64,000 bases of DNA, from assembly GCA_022829145.1 (NCBI GenBank), contig CM040746.1:23719832-23783831 (forward strand), given 5' to 3'. A model generated the notes under the pieces. That model worked only from the letters and a program-made list of their open reading frames with translations. It made no database searches and had not been told where the DNA came from. How positions within the stretch are numbered: the stretch's first letter is position 1; every line of letters starts with the position of its first letter. The position numbers and the translations under genes were made by a program. Below, piece by piece: positions 1 to 14,160 of this stretch. This stretch comes from Albula goreensis (Eukaryota > Chordata > Actinopteri > Albuliformes > Albulidae).

Positions 1-1080
1 TGAACAGCTTATTGATCTATTTACCATAAAATGAAATTTTATTTATAAAATGTATGTTATTAAAAGAAGTAGACCAGCACTAATCATGACCTATACTTTA
101 TGTGGAAAGGTATTGCCTGGAAATCACGTCTGAAGTGAAGTTCATTAATTCTACCACTTATTTTTGCTAGTTAGCTAGCTAGCTATCAAATTCAAGAAAT
201 TCAGCAAAACTTTTAAAGCAGCCAACATATAGTCACTTATATCTGAAAGCATAGCGAGTAAGAGTGGCCAATCGCCCATCTGAAGCTGTGAATAAAATGA
301 AGGCAGGAGTTGCATTTATAGTGTAGCTATGCCAACTATTTACTTTTTGCTTCATTCATAACCGGGAAACCTGCTCTTACTGTTTTAATAAATATCAGGT
401 CATTGTGGAACATTACATTACAATATTCAGGAAGCCTTAATTCACCCTACATAGAATTCAAACACAAACAACATAAGGGATTTTAATAAATGCATTGAGA
501 GCACATTTATTTCTTCTTAATTTGAAGTGATATTTTTATCATGGATACATTGCTATTATGTAAGATTGGCACATCAGATTTGTGTGCATTATTGTAATAT
601 TCATTTGCAGAGTGATTCATGCTCTTGGCTTCATGTTCTTCATATATGTTCAATGTGTTCTAATTGACAGCAGCTGTGCTGCAAACAACAGAGAAGTTTA
701 TTGACAGCTTGCACCCCACAGAGGGGAAAAAAAACCTTGCCACACTTTTTAAAGGTTAATTAAAACCGGTGTGCTATATTGACAGCATGCAAGTTAAAAG
801 GTTAAAGTTAAAAAAGCAGACTGAAATTATAATGAAAATAGTCCCTCAACTTTATTCCCTTAATCACTGAATGCGCTCATTCCATTAATTGAAGATAATT
901 ATAGGATTTTAATTTCCTAATGTAGGTTACAAGAAAAAAAAAACACGTCTTCTCATGTCTTGGGTGGAGGAATGACATAAAAAAGATTTAGGTGTGGGTC
1001 TATACTGTATGTTACAGTGTTGTAGAAGGACACAAAACTTTTTACAAAAAAAAAAAAAAAAACTGAATTAAACAATAAAC
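1..1080. other. AT-rich unique sequence, no gene seen
   Basis: No open frame with a recognisable domain. It holds a short (TAGC)n run near 165-187 and A-runs near 930-945 and 1047-1063. The stretch 540-720 is less repetitive than its surroundings, but I cannot assign it a role. Confidence 0.6.
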
Positions 1081-2275
1081 TAAGATATAGCTGCAAGCAG
1101 TGATGAGGGGGGCAAGCAGTCCAGCAGGGCAAAGTCGCCATGGCAGCTTGATCTGATAATGTTAAAAGCATGGCTGTAAGCACTGATAGGAAGTTTTATG
1201 TCAGTTTACCAAAGAATGAGTGTAACTGAGATATCACGTCCTGTTTGGGTCATTTGCCTTTGACATGGCTGTAATGGATGAATGCTTTTGAAAATCAAAA
1301 ATTGCAGTGCCCCCCAGAGGTCAAATGATGCTAACTGTTTTGCACATCCTCAGGAAGGGGTCCCAAGTCCATGTAGCAAGGTTGATATTTATACATCAAA
1401 GTATTGCTGAGATATGGCTTCACGTCTTGTTAGGTGGCTTCACCACCAAATTTAATCGGCTAATTTGGTGAACGTTGGAGAAAATTTGTGGCCTGTACAT
1501 TTTTTTACACCTTTCAATAAAATCCAATATGGCGGCCATATCGATAAGGTTGACATGACAAGTTTTCATGTCTCAACCTTGGGATATCACAAGATATCAT
1601 GAGACACAGGAATTACTTAATTATTACTTTTTAAGGCAAACACATCAACGGTTATTAGCCAAAACACATTTTTGATTTTTGCAGCATCCCCAGTGGTCAG
1701 ATGATATTAAAGAGTTGCTGAGATATGACCTCACTTCCTGTTTGGTGGCTTCCCTGCTGATTTATATTGGCTGTAATGGACACGGTTTCAAAAATCAAAA
1801 AATCCATCTGATAACTTTTGTGAGGCTTGATCTGAAGGTTGTATGAGCCAATTTTGTGGAAGATCGGACAAAATTTGTGGCCTGTGAAGAATTTTGAAAG
1901 TTTTTCATAAAATCCAATATGCCAGAAAATCCAATGTGATAGACATTGATGGGGTATGTTGAACTCGGCTTGATCCAAGGAACCCAAGGGTACCTGATTT
2001 TTGAATGGGCATACAGTTCAAAAGTTATGTGTGTAAACATACATCCACTTTGACCCATTGGTGGTGCTACAGTGCTCAAGGCGCAGACATTAAAATTGGT
2101 GAAAAGAATCAGGGGACTGTCCCCAATCAGTGTGCCAAATTTCAGAATGTTTTACCATACAGTTCTTTGGGCTGCCATAGACTTGAAAATTAATTGATTA
2201 TGCATAAGAATAATAAGAAAAGGGTAGAAACTTAATGGGTGCCTATGAAGCTTCGCTGTTTGGCCCCCAAATTAT
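1081..2275. repeat. Fish dispersed repeat (ATAGCTGCAAGCAG...TTTGGCCCCCAAAT type)
   Basis: The left edge 'atagctgcaagcagtgatga', the phrase 'aaaatccaatatggcggcc' and the right edge 'cttcgctgtttggccccc', preceded by an 'aagaataataagaaaa' stretch, match from memory a repeat that is very common in teleost genomes. I do not know its class name with certainty. The copy is about 1.2 kb. Inside it, a block beginning 'gagatatggcttcacg' (about 1407) recurs in diverged form at about 1718, and 'aaaatttgtggcctgt' occurs at 1481 and about 1870, so the body is built from imperfect modules. Two overlapping minus-strand frames of 94-96 codons at 1697-2079 lie inside and have no recognised domain. No flanking target duplication was identified, so the edges are approximate. 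Confidence 0.75.

Positions 2276-4565
<2,290 letters not shown>

Positions 4566-4602
<37 letters not shown>
4566..4602. repeat. (AAT)n trinucleotide microsatellite
   Basis: About 12 perfect AAT units. Confidence 0.95.
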
Positions 4603-5676
4603 TATGACTTGTCTTTTTTAACCAATTTGTTCCACTAAATCTAGAGTGTCTCAAAGGTACAGAACCAGACTCAATAAAACTAAAGTGCTAAACTGCAGAG
4701 ATGCATATGTGCCACTTATATGAAACACAGCTCTGGGTTCCATACAATATGTGTCTGATTGAATCTAGGACACAATGAATAGTGAGCATGTCAGTAGTAC
4801 TGAGAGCTAAATTACTAAAGGCTATACTGTGCATTCACAATGACTATCTTTTTCATTTTGATTCTTCCACACTTTAGACTCTTCCCAAACTTACCAGCTG
4901 TCACCTATTTCCACACTACAGAATTATCCCCAGCCACATAGTGCACACACAGTGGGAGGAACACAAACTCAACATATGATTGGTTCATGCACTTGCAGGG
5001 GCTTTGCTGGCCAGCAGCTTTGGCTATAGTGACGAGTGTAACTCCTATCTTTCTCTGGCAAGGTTAAGTTATGGTGGCTTGAATGCCCTGTCACAGAACA
5101 GAGCTGTTCCACAAACATGTACCTCTACTTTGCGCAGCACTCAGAAATAGCACATATTATGCATGAGAAACAACACAATTAACAAGAAAAATCAAGATGC
5201 TATTCACAAATTAAGAATGATCTGTTCGCTTTCAATTCAAATGTGAATGAACAAAAAACAAAAAAGGTTTCTTTTGTATTTATATATAACAAAGATCAGC
5301 AAAAGGTGGAATAAAGAAAGTGTTTTTTTTCTGTGTGGAAGCCGTGAAATTATTTGCTGCAGGCAATATTTAAAGCAGTCAATAAAATGGCACAACTAAG
5401 CAATTGTTCTCATGAATTTGACTGTTTACAATTTGTCATCTAAATTTTGGCATCAACTGTGCAATTTTAAATAAGCCTGCGCCATTTTGTGAAATAAAGT
5501 TTTTTTTTTTCTTTTTCAGTCTCTGTTTTGCTATTCAAATGAAATCTTGCTCTGCCTATCTTAGTTGACTCAGCCCATGCATGTGTGTAGGTGTCTGGAT
5601 TAGTTAATGTGGGGATGGCTAAGATGTTAAGTGTGATTCATTAATTCATAGATTACACAGTTTGCCCAACATGCAC

Positions 5677-5680
<4 letters not shown>
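4603..5680. other. Unique sequence, nothing seen
   Basis: No gene, repeat or recognisable motif beyond short A and T runs (for example a T10 run near 5502). Confidence 0.55.
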
Positions 5681-5714
<34 letters not shown>

Positions 5715-5805
5715 TCTCCTGCACATACAATCACACAGGTGCACACACGCATGCAAGTGCATGCACACACATACACATGCACATACGCTTGCACGCACAC
5801 ATATA
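5681..5805. repeat. CA-rich simple sequence, partly decayed
   Basis: A pure (CA)n core at about 5685-5711 followed by about 90 bp of interrupted CA with CGCA and TACA variants. This is the look of an older, point-mutated array. The 101-codon minus frame across it reads as Cys-Val repeats and is not a gene. Confidence 0.9.
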
Positions 5806-6194
5806 AACAGACATAAGACTCAGTAACAGTCACATGATTGACACACATAAAAACACAGAGAATCGTCTGATTAGATTGCATCTCTGCCCCGCGTTGACCT
5901 GAATGTCCGCCTATGAGTAGAATCACCTGCAACTCACTATTTCACAAAAATAACAAAAATGATGAGGTTTATTTTCTACTAATGTCTCTATAACCCTATT
6001 TTAGATTTGGTATATAGGCATTTTCATTTTTGATGAGATACCAGTGAACATCCAGGCTCAGAAATAACATTGTTGCAGTGAATGTGCTGAGCACTGTGAA
6101 GGGCCATATTTATTGAAGTGCATTAAAAATGCATGGAAATCTTTTCTCTTATATTCAATCAATTATTTACTTCTTTGTTACCCTTTAACATATG
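5806..6194. other. Unique sequence, nothing seen
   Basis: Short AT-rich interval between the CA-rich tract and the Tc1 remnant. No motif recognised. Confidence 0.5.
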
Positions 6195-6195
6195 C

Positions 6196-6800
6196 AGGGT
6201 GGAGACAAAATAATGGAAAAAAAAACAAATAATATATGGATGTTTTTTATAACTAAATTTGACCTCCCTTTGACTTCAGTTCTTCTTGACATGTTTTTAT
6301 AAAAGTTTTTAACTGTTAACTAGTGGGATATTAGACCATTATTCAATAAAGAAAGCCTGCGGTTCTTAATTAGATGAAGGAGATGGAAATCTAATTCATA
6401 CTCTACATTCCAGAACTTGCAGAAAGGTTTAAGGATGATTAGGAGAATGATAATAGTGAAGTGGACCATGAGTGAGTGAATGGTAGTCCTACCATAAACA
6501 TCAACTTTATGGAGCTCATGGCATACCTTTTTTGTTGAGTCATAGAAATGTATGTGAAGGTCTTTGGTTAATCTTTGAGGCTGTGGTTTGTGGTATTTAT
6601 TAAATATCCTGTTAGAGATTTATATTTTTTGATGACCTTTGTAGCCATCACCACCCCTTCATGCGGCACATTTTTTTTCTTGTTTGGCATGTGCAGTCAC
6701 AAATTCGATGCAGTTCCCCTCACCAAATTACACAAATTTGCTGTTTCTCTGACTGACCAAAATCTGATGAATCATCATGTTGTTTTAAAACACAGATATT
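6196..6800 (-). mobile_element. Degenerate Tc1/mariner-type transposon
   Basis: The left edge 'cagggtggagacaaaataat' is typical of the terminal inverted repeat of a fish Tc1-like family. On the minus strand, 6517-6470 reads ELHKVDVYGRTTIHSL. This matches the end of the paired DNA-binding region of Tc1 transposases, normally an E-L-x(5)-G-R-x-A/T pattern ahead of the first catalytic Asp. Upstream on the minus strand (roughly 6600-6790) there is weak helix-turn-helix-like sequence broken by stops. The catalytic core and the second terminal repeat are not visible, so this is an internally deleted or truncated copy that cannot be active. The right edge is uncertain. Confidence 0.7.

Positions 6801-8045
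<1,245 letters not shown>

Positions 8046-8132
<87 letters not shown>
8046..8132. repeat. (CA)n microsatellite, about 43 units
   Basis: An uninterrupted array of about 87 bp, only about 600 bp from the previous one. Confidence 0.98.
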
Positions 8133-8136
<4 letters not shown>

Positions 8137-9150
8137 TCAAGCAAACAAAAACTTGCCTGATATGTGACATGTATGACAGATTATCAATATATTTTCCCCT
8201 TGACTTGCATAAATCAATCAATATAAAATAGAACATGTCCAAATCACAATATTGATCCAGATGAGATAATCCCGGAAATTACACACAAAATAAAATTATT
8301 TGGTCATCAATTATGGCAATACCCATTAGTATTTAAATTGATTTGACAACTTAGAAGATGTCTGTCTATACTCAACAACACATAGTATTGTGAAACTTTT
8401 GTGCACATCATTACAATAGGGCATTAGGTTTGTTGAATATTGTTTGAAGAAATTATCATGTTGCCAAATTATTTGAATACAGTCTAGTGAAATATCTGTT
8501 CTGACAGAACATCCAGGGATCATTGAGGCCAAGAGTATGTCAACTATGGGTCACCTATATGTCCCTCACAGTGTAGGCATGCTGCTATAAACTGTGTCTC
8601 TCCCATCAGGCTGTCACTGACATCTGTCATCTCCTGGATGACAGGATGATGATTGACCCTTGCAGTCTCTAACTTGTTGCTAAGAAAGCCATTACTGCAT
8701 TATAGAATACAGCCAAGTTAGAATGAAATGCAGTTAATGTCAACATTTTAGTTCTCTGGGGTCCATGGTGCCATTGACTACATGCATGTGCAATTGCATG
8801 CCCCACCACAGATTGCATAAATACATGTGAACCATAAGGGAAACCGCTCCATTAGAATTCAAGTTATTTGTGACCATGTGAAGGTGACATGTGTTCCCAA
8901 ATTATCCTGGGTCAACCCATGACAGCTTCGAACTGGAAAACACTGTCATTCCTTAAGTATTTTAGGGTGACCACTTTTGGATGAGTGAATGAGGTATCAT
9001 GGAACCAGAAATGGGTGGAGATACAATTACAGAGGGTAGAAAAAAATAATTATATAACATTTTAATATGAAGTTTAAATCTACACACTCTACATTCCATG
9101 GAAGGTGTTTAAATCCATCCCAAAACTTCTCATTTAGCAGTGTATGGAAG
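8133..9150. other. Unique sequence, no gene seen
   Basis: The right half (about 8900-9150) may be decayed sequence of the adjoining Tc1 copy, but no transposase residues can be read there. Confidence 0.45.
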
Positions 9151-9158
9151 TGTTATTA

Positions 9159-9311
9159 AATATAGAGACATCCTAATATAACAACGTTTGCATCATATTC
9201 ACCTAAAATGACTTTGTATTCCTTGGCCATAATTCTACCATGCAGAGTAATTATCAGAAACTCTGACTTCCCAGAGATGAATGCCCATACCATGGCATTT
9301 CCACCACCATG
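9159..9311 (-). mobile_element. Tc1/mariner transposase fragment (catalytic-core piece)
   Basis: Read from 9311 down to 9159, an uninterrupted 51-codon stretch begins HGGGNAMVWAF and continues ISGKSEFLIITLHGRIMA. The H-G-G-G-x-x-M-V-W segment is a hallmark of the Tc1 transposase core, which in intact proteins lies between the first and second catalytic Asp neighbourhoods. The following 'L..L.G.I.A..Y..IL' pattern is also typical. It ends at a TAA. Neither terminal repeat nor the DNA-binding domain is visible nearby, so this is an orphan piece of an old copy. It is from a different place in the protein than the 6.2-6.8 kb remnant and could belong to another insertion. Confidence 0.75.
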
Positions 9312-9330
9312 CTGGGAACAGACAAGTTTA

Positions 9331-10809
9331 TCGATTACTTTCTTTGGATTTTAAGTACAAATCTGTCTAGATGTAGGAAAATAATAACACTAGGGGCCAT
9401 GTCCTTGCAAAAAAGCTTTTGCTTTACCGTATCATGAACACAAAAAATATGCACTGACATCCACTGACTGACAGAAAAACACAAACAATGAATAATTACC
9501 ATTACTCAATGCTAAGTCAGCCCCAAGGGAAGTGTAAGCTGTGCACTAATTACAAAACAACACAACAGTGGAGAAGCTTTGTATGGCGAGACAATAGTAC
9601 TTTTGCTTTGGAAAACAAGGCCAAACAAAAGACTGCTCAATGAAGTAAAATTAAAGAAAACCAACCTTATGGTGGAGCCTATGTACATAGTTAAAAGGGG
9701 TCTATTAGTTTGGAAGCTATGCTGCTAACCAATGTAAAATTGATAAGAAACATGTAAAAATATGATCACAACCAGTTATGTTTGAAGGTTTGGGTATTTA
9801 GACAGAACAGGATTAAGGCAATTCAGACATTCTTTCACAAAACAAAATACATATGTGTGATTCCAACTTCCAGCACACCCCAAGTCGCTTTAGTTAGTTC
9901 TACAAGCTTCGTCATTAGAATCCAGTTAGCTCAACAAGTGGTTGGGGCTTAGAACCAAAAAAGGGTAAGACCCATCCTCCAAGAATGTACTGGTCTTCAA
10001 AGACAGTTCGCCTAGCTGCAATACACAGCATGGTTTGTTGACTAGCGAGTTAAACTGGAAAGCCGGCAAAGGTAGCTAGTTAGCTAAGTATTGCAGGCAG
10101 CATCTGAGCTTTGGGATAACTTCAGATGAGCATATTTGGAAGTAATAAATAATAAATAAAATGGAAGTAGACAGATTTTTATTTGGGATGGACTTCATGT
10201 TCTTTCTGAGCCAATCAGCACTAACTGATCACATGGATATAACGTTCCACCACACACCTTTGCTCTTCTGTTCTCTGAGTTGTGCAGATCTGTGATAATC
10301 TCCTGATTGAAAGGAATTTCTTCAGCCCTTGCCCTTGTGGTGAAATTTTTGAGACACTGATTATTTGTAATGGAAGATTCTGGGCCAAGTCAAGTTCAAG
10401 AAATCTGTTTTGGTAAAAAATACAAAAGCACCTGGCCTTTCCTGGGAAAGGTCCTTTTAGAAGGATCAAATTGTGAGTTAAAACTTTGTTGGTTCCCAGG
10501 TGAAGAATATAATCTTGCCAGTTTTCCTGTGTTTTGTCAAATTGTTGCATCTACACTGTAATAAGTAGGCTATACTGATTAAAATGAATTCAGATGAAAG
10601 GTAGTGGAAATGTATGCATGAATTAATAATTAATTATCTGGCCTGCTGCAATTGCAGAGCATTCTTGACATGAGGTTAATAACTCAGAAGGGTCATGTCA
10701 CAGTTAAACATCCTTATTCAGTGGCACATGAGAGATTTTTGATGTGGGGGGGACCAAACTGTGAGCAAAAGGTCTGAACTTATAAACTTATACAATATGT
10801 ATGCATGTG
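9331..10809. other. Unique sequence, no gene seen
   Basis: Several TAGC-type short repeats around 10070-10090. A 109-codon minus frame at 10221-10550 and its 63-codon plus-strand partner have no recognisable domain. Confidence 0.5.
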
Positions 10810-10839
10810 TATGTATGTATGTATGTATGTATGTATGTA
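10810..10839. repeat. (ATGT)n tetranucleotide microsatellite
   Basis: About seven tandem ATGT units following a diverged ATGC/ATGT lead-in from 10796. Confidence 0.93.
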
Positions 10840-12742
10840 CCTAGAAGGCATACATGGTGTTACTGTGGTGTGAACACAAAAGTATTTCACAGGATTTATT
10901 CTGTCCTGTTTTCCCTCTAGAAAATATTAGCATTTACCTGTAACCGCTCCCCACTCCCTCACACCTCATTCAGTCATTTTCCATTGCCCTGTGTGTGAAC
11001 GAGAGAGTTTGACCTTTGACATGTGGCTCCACTTGCTGTCGCGCTCGGTTTAATCCTATTGGGAGAAGCGCTCATGCAGCCCCTCTTAAAGGTGTGGAAT
11101 CCATGCAGTAACGTCCGGATTTCATCAACATCCAAGCTCTCCACACCACTATCTGCGATCCCCAGTGGCCCCCAGCTCCCAAACATGCTGGCGTTTCCAT
11201 TTTTACAGTCCCTTTATCTCTTATATTTTTAATTGAATAGCAGTGTCATGAGGAGAGACAGAGAAAAGAAGAGCACACTTGCGTGGCAGCGCTGTGGTGA
11301 AATGGAAATTAAATTAAAAGGATGGGTGCTTGCTTGGAGTTACTGCAGTGATACAGTATATGTTTGCATTTAATAAATACAGTGTATACTGCTCATTGCT
11401 CTGTGGCTGGTAATAAAAAAAGAGTAAATACATAAGGTGTGATTTTTACATTTTTTTGTATGTTTTCTCTGTCTGTTTATGCATTGCTACTGGCAATGTG
11501 AACTTGGTGAACTGTAAAGTATATAAATAGTCATACCTTAATTCTACCCCAAAAAGGCATATCAATTACTAACAAGTCTTACTGCATACCCTTCTCCATA
11601 TCCATTAATATAAGGCCTCCATATGTGCTCATGCACTAATTGGACTTTGCTACACTCACATCTTTCTTTGGGAATCATTATTTAAGCAAAAAATGGGAGG
11701 ACAGGACGAGAGGCTTCAGGCAGAACAGTGATGGCCATTCAGGATAAAGATATTTAGCTGAGCAAATCAATATTTGAATAATAAATGAAGTACATCCTAT
11801 GCACCGGTGCATTTTCTCCGGGCAACATTTGTGTTTTTTGTGTTTGTTTTTTCTTTCCCAGGCATGCAGCGCTTTGTCTGGTGGATGCGTGCTGCCCATT
11901 TCTCTTCCGTGGTGAGCGGCACTGCCGAGGTGGTGTTAGCGATGCTGCGTTCCGGGGGAACAGGAAGCAGTAGGAAAGATGCCACTTAAATCACAGTGGC
12001 TACAGCATTGTTAAACTCACATTCCGCCTGCATGCCAGCAGCCCCTTTCTGAAGGCTCTCTCTGTAATTTCGCTGAATAGGCACATCATGAATTTAACAG
12101 GGGAAGCTGGGTAATACGCCGGGGTTTCTACGGAATGCTTTATCAAAGTCAACCTAGTATATTAAACAGATCTGCAAGGCCATATGAAAAATATGTTACA
12201 GCAGTCAGGGAATTCAAACCCTTCAAAAACAGAATTATGTGCCCAGCTAAGAGCTCTTTTTTTTCTTCCTTTTTTTTCCAATGTAGTCTTTGTCACAGGA
12301 GATACTAAAGTACCCCAGGTGTTTAAACAAAGTTTTACTTTGCCAGAAAACATGTATAATGTACCAAAAGTGCATCTTAATAGAACCAACCTTTAAATTC
12401 CCTTAGCAACATGTGGTTAATCAGAGTGCTGTATTGATAATATCAGGTTGTGTTGAATGGCATCTATCCATGCTTCTGAGCTATTCACAACACTAGATAT
12501 AGTAAATAGTTGTACACATTGAAGACTGAATACCACATTTCTATTGGTGCATAAATTTAATGGCATGACTGAAGTAAAAGTGATTGAGAACTAAAGCTTT
12601 ACATTTATATGCTGCACTATCATTATTTATAATATATTATTTATAATGGAAATTGCTGTAAAATCATATCAGATTTGATGCAGATATGATTACAGTAAAC
12701 TGTTGTTTTACATTGCAGAAGCTCCTGAGGTTGTGTGGTGTG
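10840..12742. other. Unique sequence; possible conserved non-coding segment at 10960-11220
   Basis: No gene model is supported. The part 10960-11220 has balanced base composition, CpGs, homeodomain-like TAAT cores nearby and no repeat signature, so it stands out from the AT-rich flanks. Open frames of about 70 codons exist on both strands there (plus 11023-11232, minus 10974-11186), without a known domain. A second CpG-containing patch lies at 11800-11990. Confidence 0.4.
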
Positions 12743-13070
12743 TTGTTATGGTGTTGCAGTAATGCACGTAGTTAAATGTTATTGCATGGTGGGAGCATTT
12801 GCAGTAGCATGTTATTATTGCATTGCAGAGGTGCCTTAAGTAAAATGTTGTTATTACGTTGCAGGAGAGCCTGCAGTAAAGCGCTGTTATTGTGTTTCTT
12901 GAGTGCCTGCAGTAAAACATTATTATTGCATTGCAGAAGAGCCTGCAGTAGAATGTTGTTATTACGTTTTGGGAGTGCCTGCAGTTGAACGGCGTTATTG
13001 TGTTGCGGGAGTAGCAACAGTAGAATGTTGCTATTGCATTGCAGGAGTGCCTGCAGTAAAACGTTCTATG
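12743..13070. repeat. 36-bp minisatellite with 108-bp higher-order period
   Basis: Units starting 'ttatt' recur at 12779, 12815, 12851, 12887, 12923, 12959 and 12995, with 'ctatt' at 13031: exactly 36 bp apart. A diverged unit at 12746 lies 33 bp upstream of 12779. Most units contain 'gcctgcagta' (a PstI site). The bases just after 'ttatt' cycle in order gcatt, acgtt, tgtgt, gcatt, acgtt, tgtgt, gcatt, giving a three-unit (108-bp) super-repeat. Because 36 is a multiple of three, frames stay open on both strands (136 codons on the minus strand at 12708-13118). I regard these as by-products. Confidence 0.95.
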
Positions 13071-13104
13071 AGATGCTCTAGTCCTGCTACATTTCATGTA
13101 TGAG

Positions 13105-13207
13105 TTGTTGTAGTCCATTCTGCTTTCTCTCTCTCTTTTGCGCTCTTGCTCTCTGAATCTTTTTCTCTCCCTTTCCTCATCTGTCTCCCTCTCTCTTTTT
13201 CTCTCAA
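13105..13207. repeat. Polypyrimidine (CT-rich) tract
   Basis: About 100 bp dominated by imperfect (CT)n with T-rich interruptions, immediately after the minisatellite. Confidence 0.85.
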
Positions 13208-13980
13208 GATGAAATGCACTCGTCTATACTGCTACTGGTGGTCTGTGGTTGCCAGGGTAACCCTCCTGTTGAAGGAGGACCCATTTGCGCCTTCTCTCTC
13301 AACCACAATGTTCTTTGCTTCAATTAAGTGCTCTGCTGCTAGCAATTAGAAATAAAGACTGTAGCATAGGACAGTCTGTGTTTTAATGTGGTCTCCAATT
13401 AAGTGATGTCAAACAGTCTTGTTAAAAAGTCACACTGTATGTGAATGTGTTTCTGCGTGTGGATAGTGAGGCAGGCTGCTATACTGTCTGATGGCTCCCC
13501 AGAGTTCATACACACTTGTTCTCACTGTTTCTTTCATTAGTAAATATCCCTAAAATAACTTATAGCAGAAGGACATGTTAGGTACCTCACATAGGTCCTT
13601 CACAGAAACCTGCGAAGAAATAATACATATTTCATGAAAAGGAGGCAGTACATCACATGGCATAATTACTGAAGTGGCACAGATAATCATTCTAATAGAC
13701 TTCTCCCCTGCTATTTATGTTAGAGAGAACTGACTCGCATATTGAATTTTTAAAATATATGTGTAAGTGCTACATTAAAATCAATAGAGCCATTTAAATA
13801 GCACAATCATTAAAGGCATTTGTGTGTGAAGTCACTAACAACCACTGAGATGATCCTGTGCAGCACATTTGGCTTAAACCAACATCATTTAATGCATCAA
13901 TGCCCCCGCCCTTATCTACTGCTGCTTGAAAAGTATCACGTCATTACAACACATTTTCCAATAGAAGTGCAGTCCCTTAC
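13208..13980. other. Unique sequence, nothing seen
   Basis: Contains no recognisable gene or repeat. A 92-codon plus frame (13820-14098) runs into the following SINE and is not a gene. Confidence 0.5.
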
Positions 13981-13994
13981 CACAGAGCGCATTC

Positions 13995-14160
13995 ATTATG
14001 TTTTTTATTTGGTTAGCAGACACCCTTATCCAATGCAGCTTGCTGTACTAACTCGCACACTTGCACATTATCAATTTAAACAGCTGCATATTAACTGAAG
14101 CTAGTCAGACAAAACAACTTGCCGATGAGTGTAACAGCTGTGCCCAAACTGAGATCTTAA
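13995..14160 (-). mobile_element. tRNA-derived SINE remnant (tail and body)
   Basis: The segment starts with the fish SINE tail core 'ttagcagacacccttatcc' (14013-14031) and continues with body sequence 'aacagctgcatattaactga' and 'aacaacttgcc'. These match in order the minus orientation of a widespread fish SINE whose tRNA head lies to the right. The head itself is too decayed to read, so the right edge is a guess. Confidence 0.7.

Noticed and set aside
12743-13070. Direct repeats resembling a CRISPR array
   Set aside because: The units are contiguous 36-bp tandem copies without unique spacers, in vertebrate DNA.
12708-13118. 136-codon minus-strand frame made of 12-residue repeats
   Set aside because: A 36-bp tandem repeat keeps any stop-free frame open. 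Frames are open on both strands, and the variants change residues freely.
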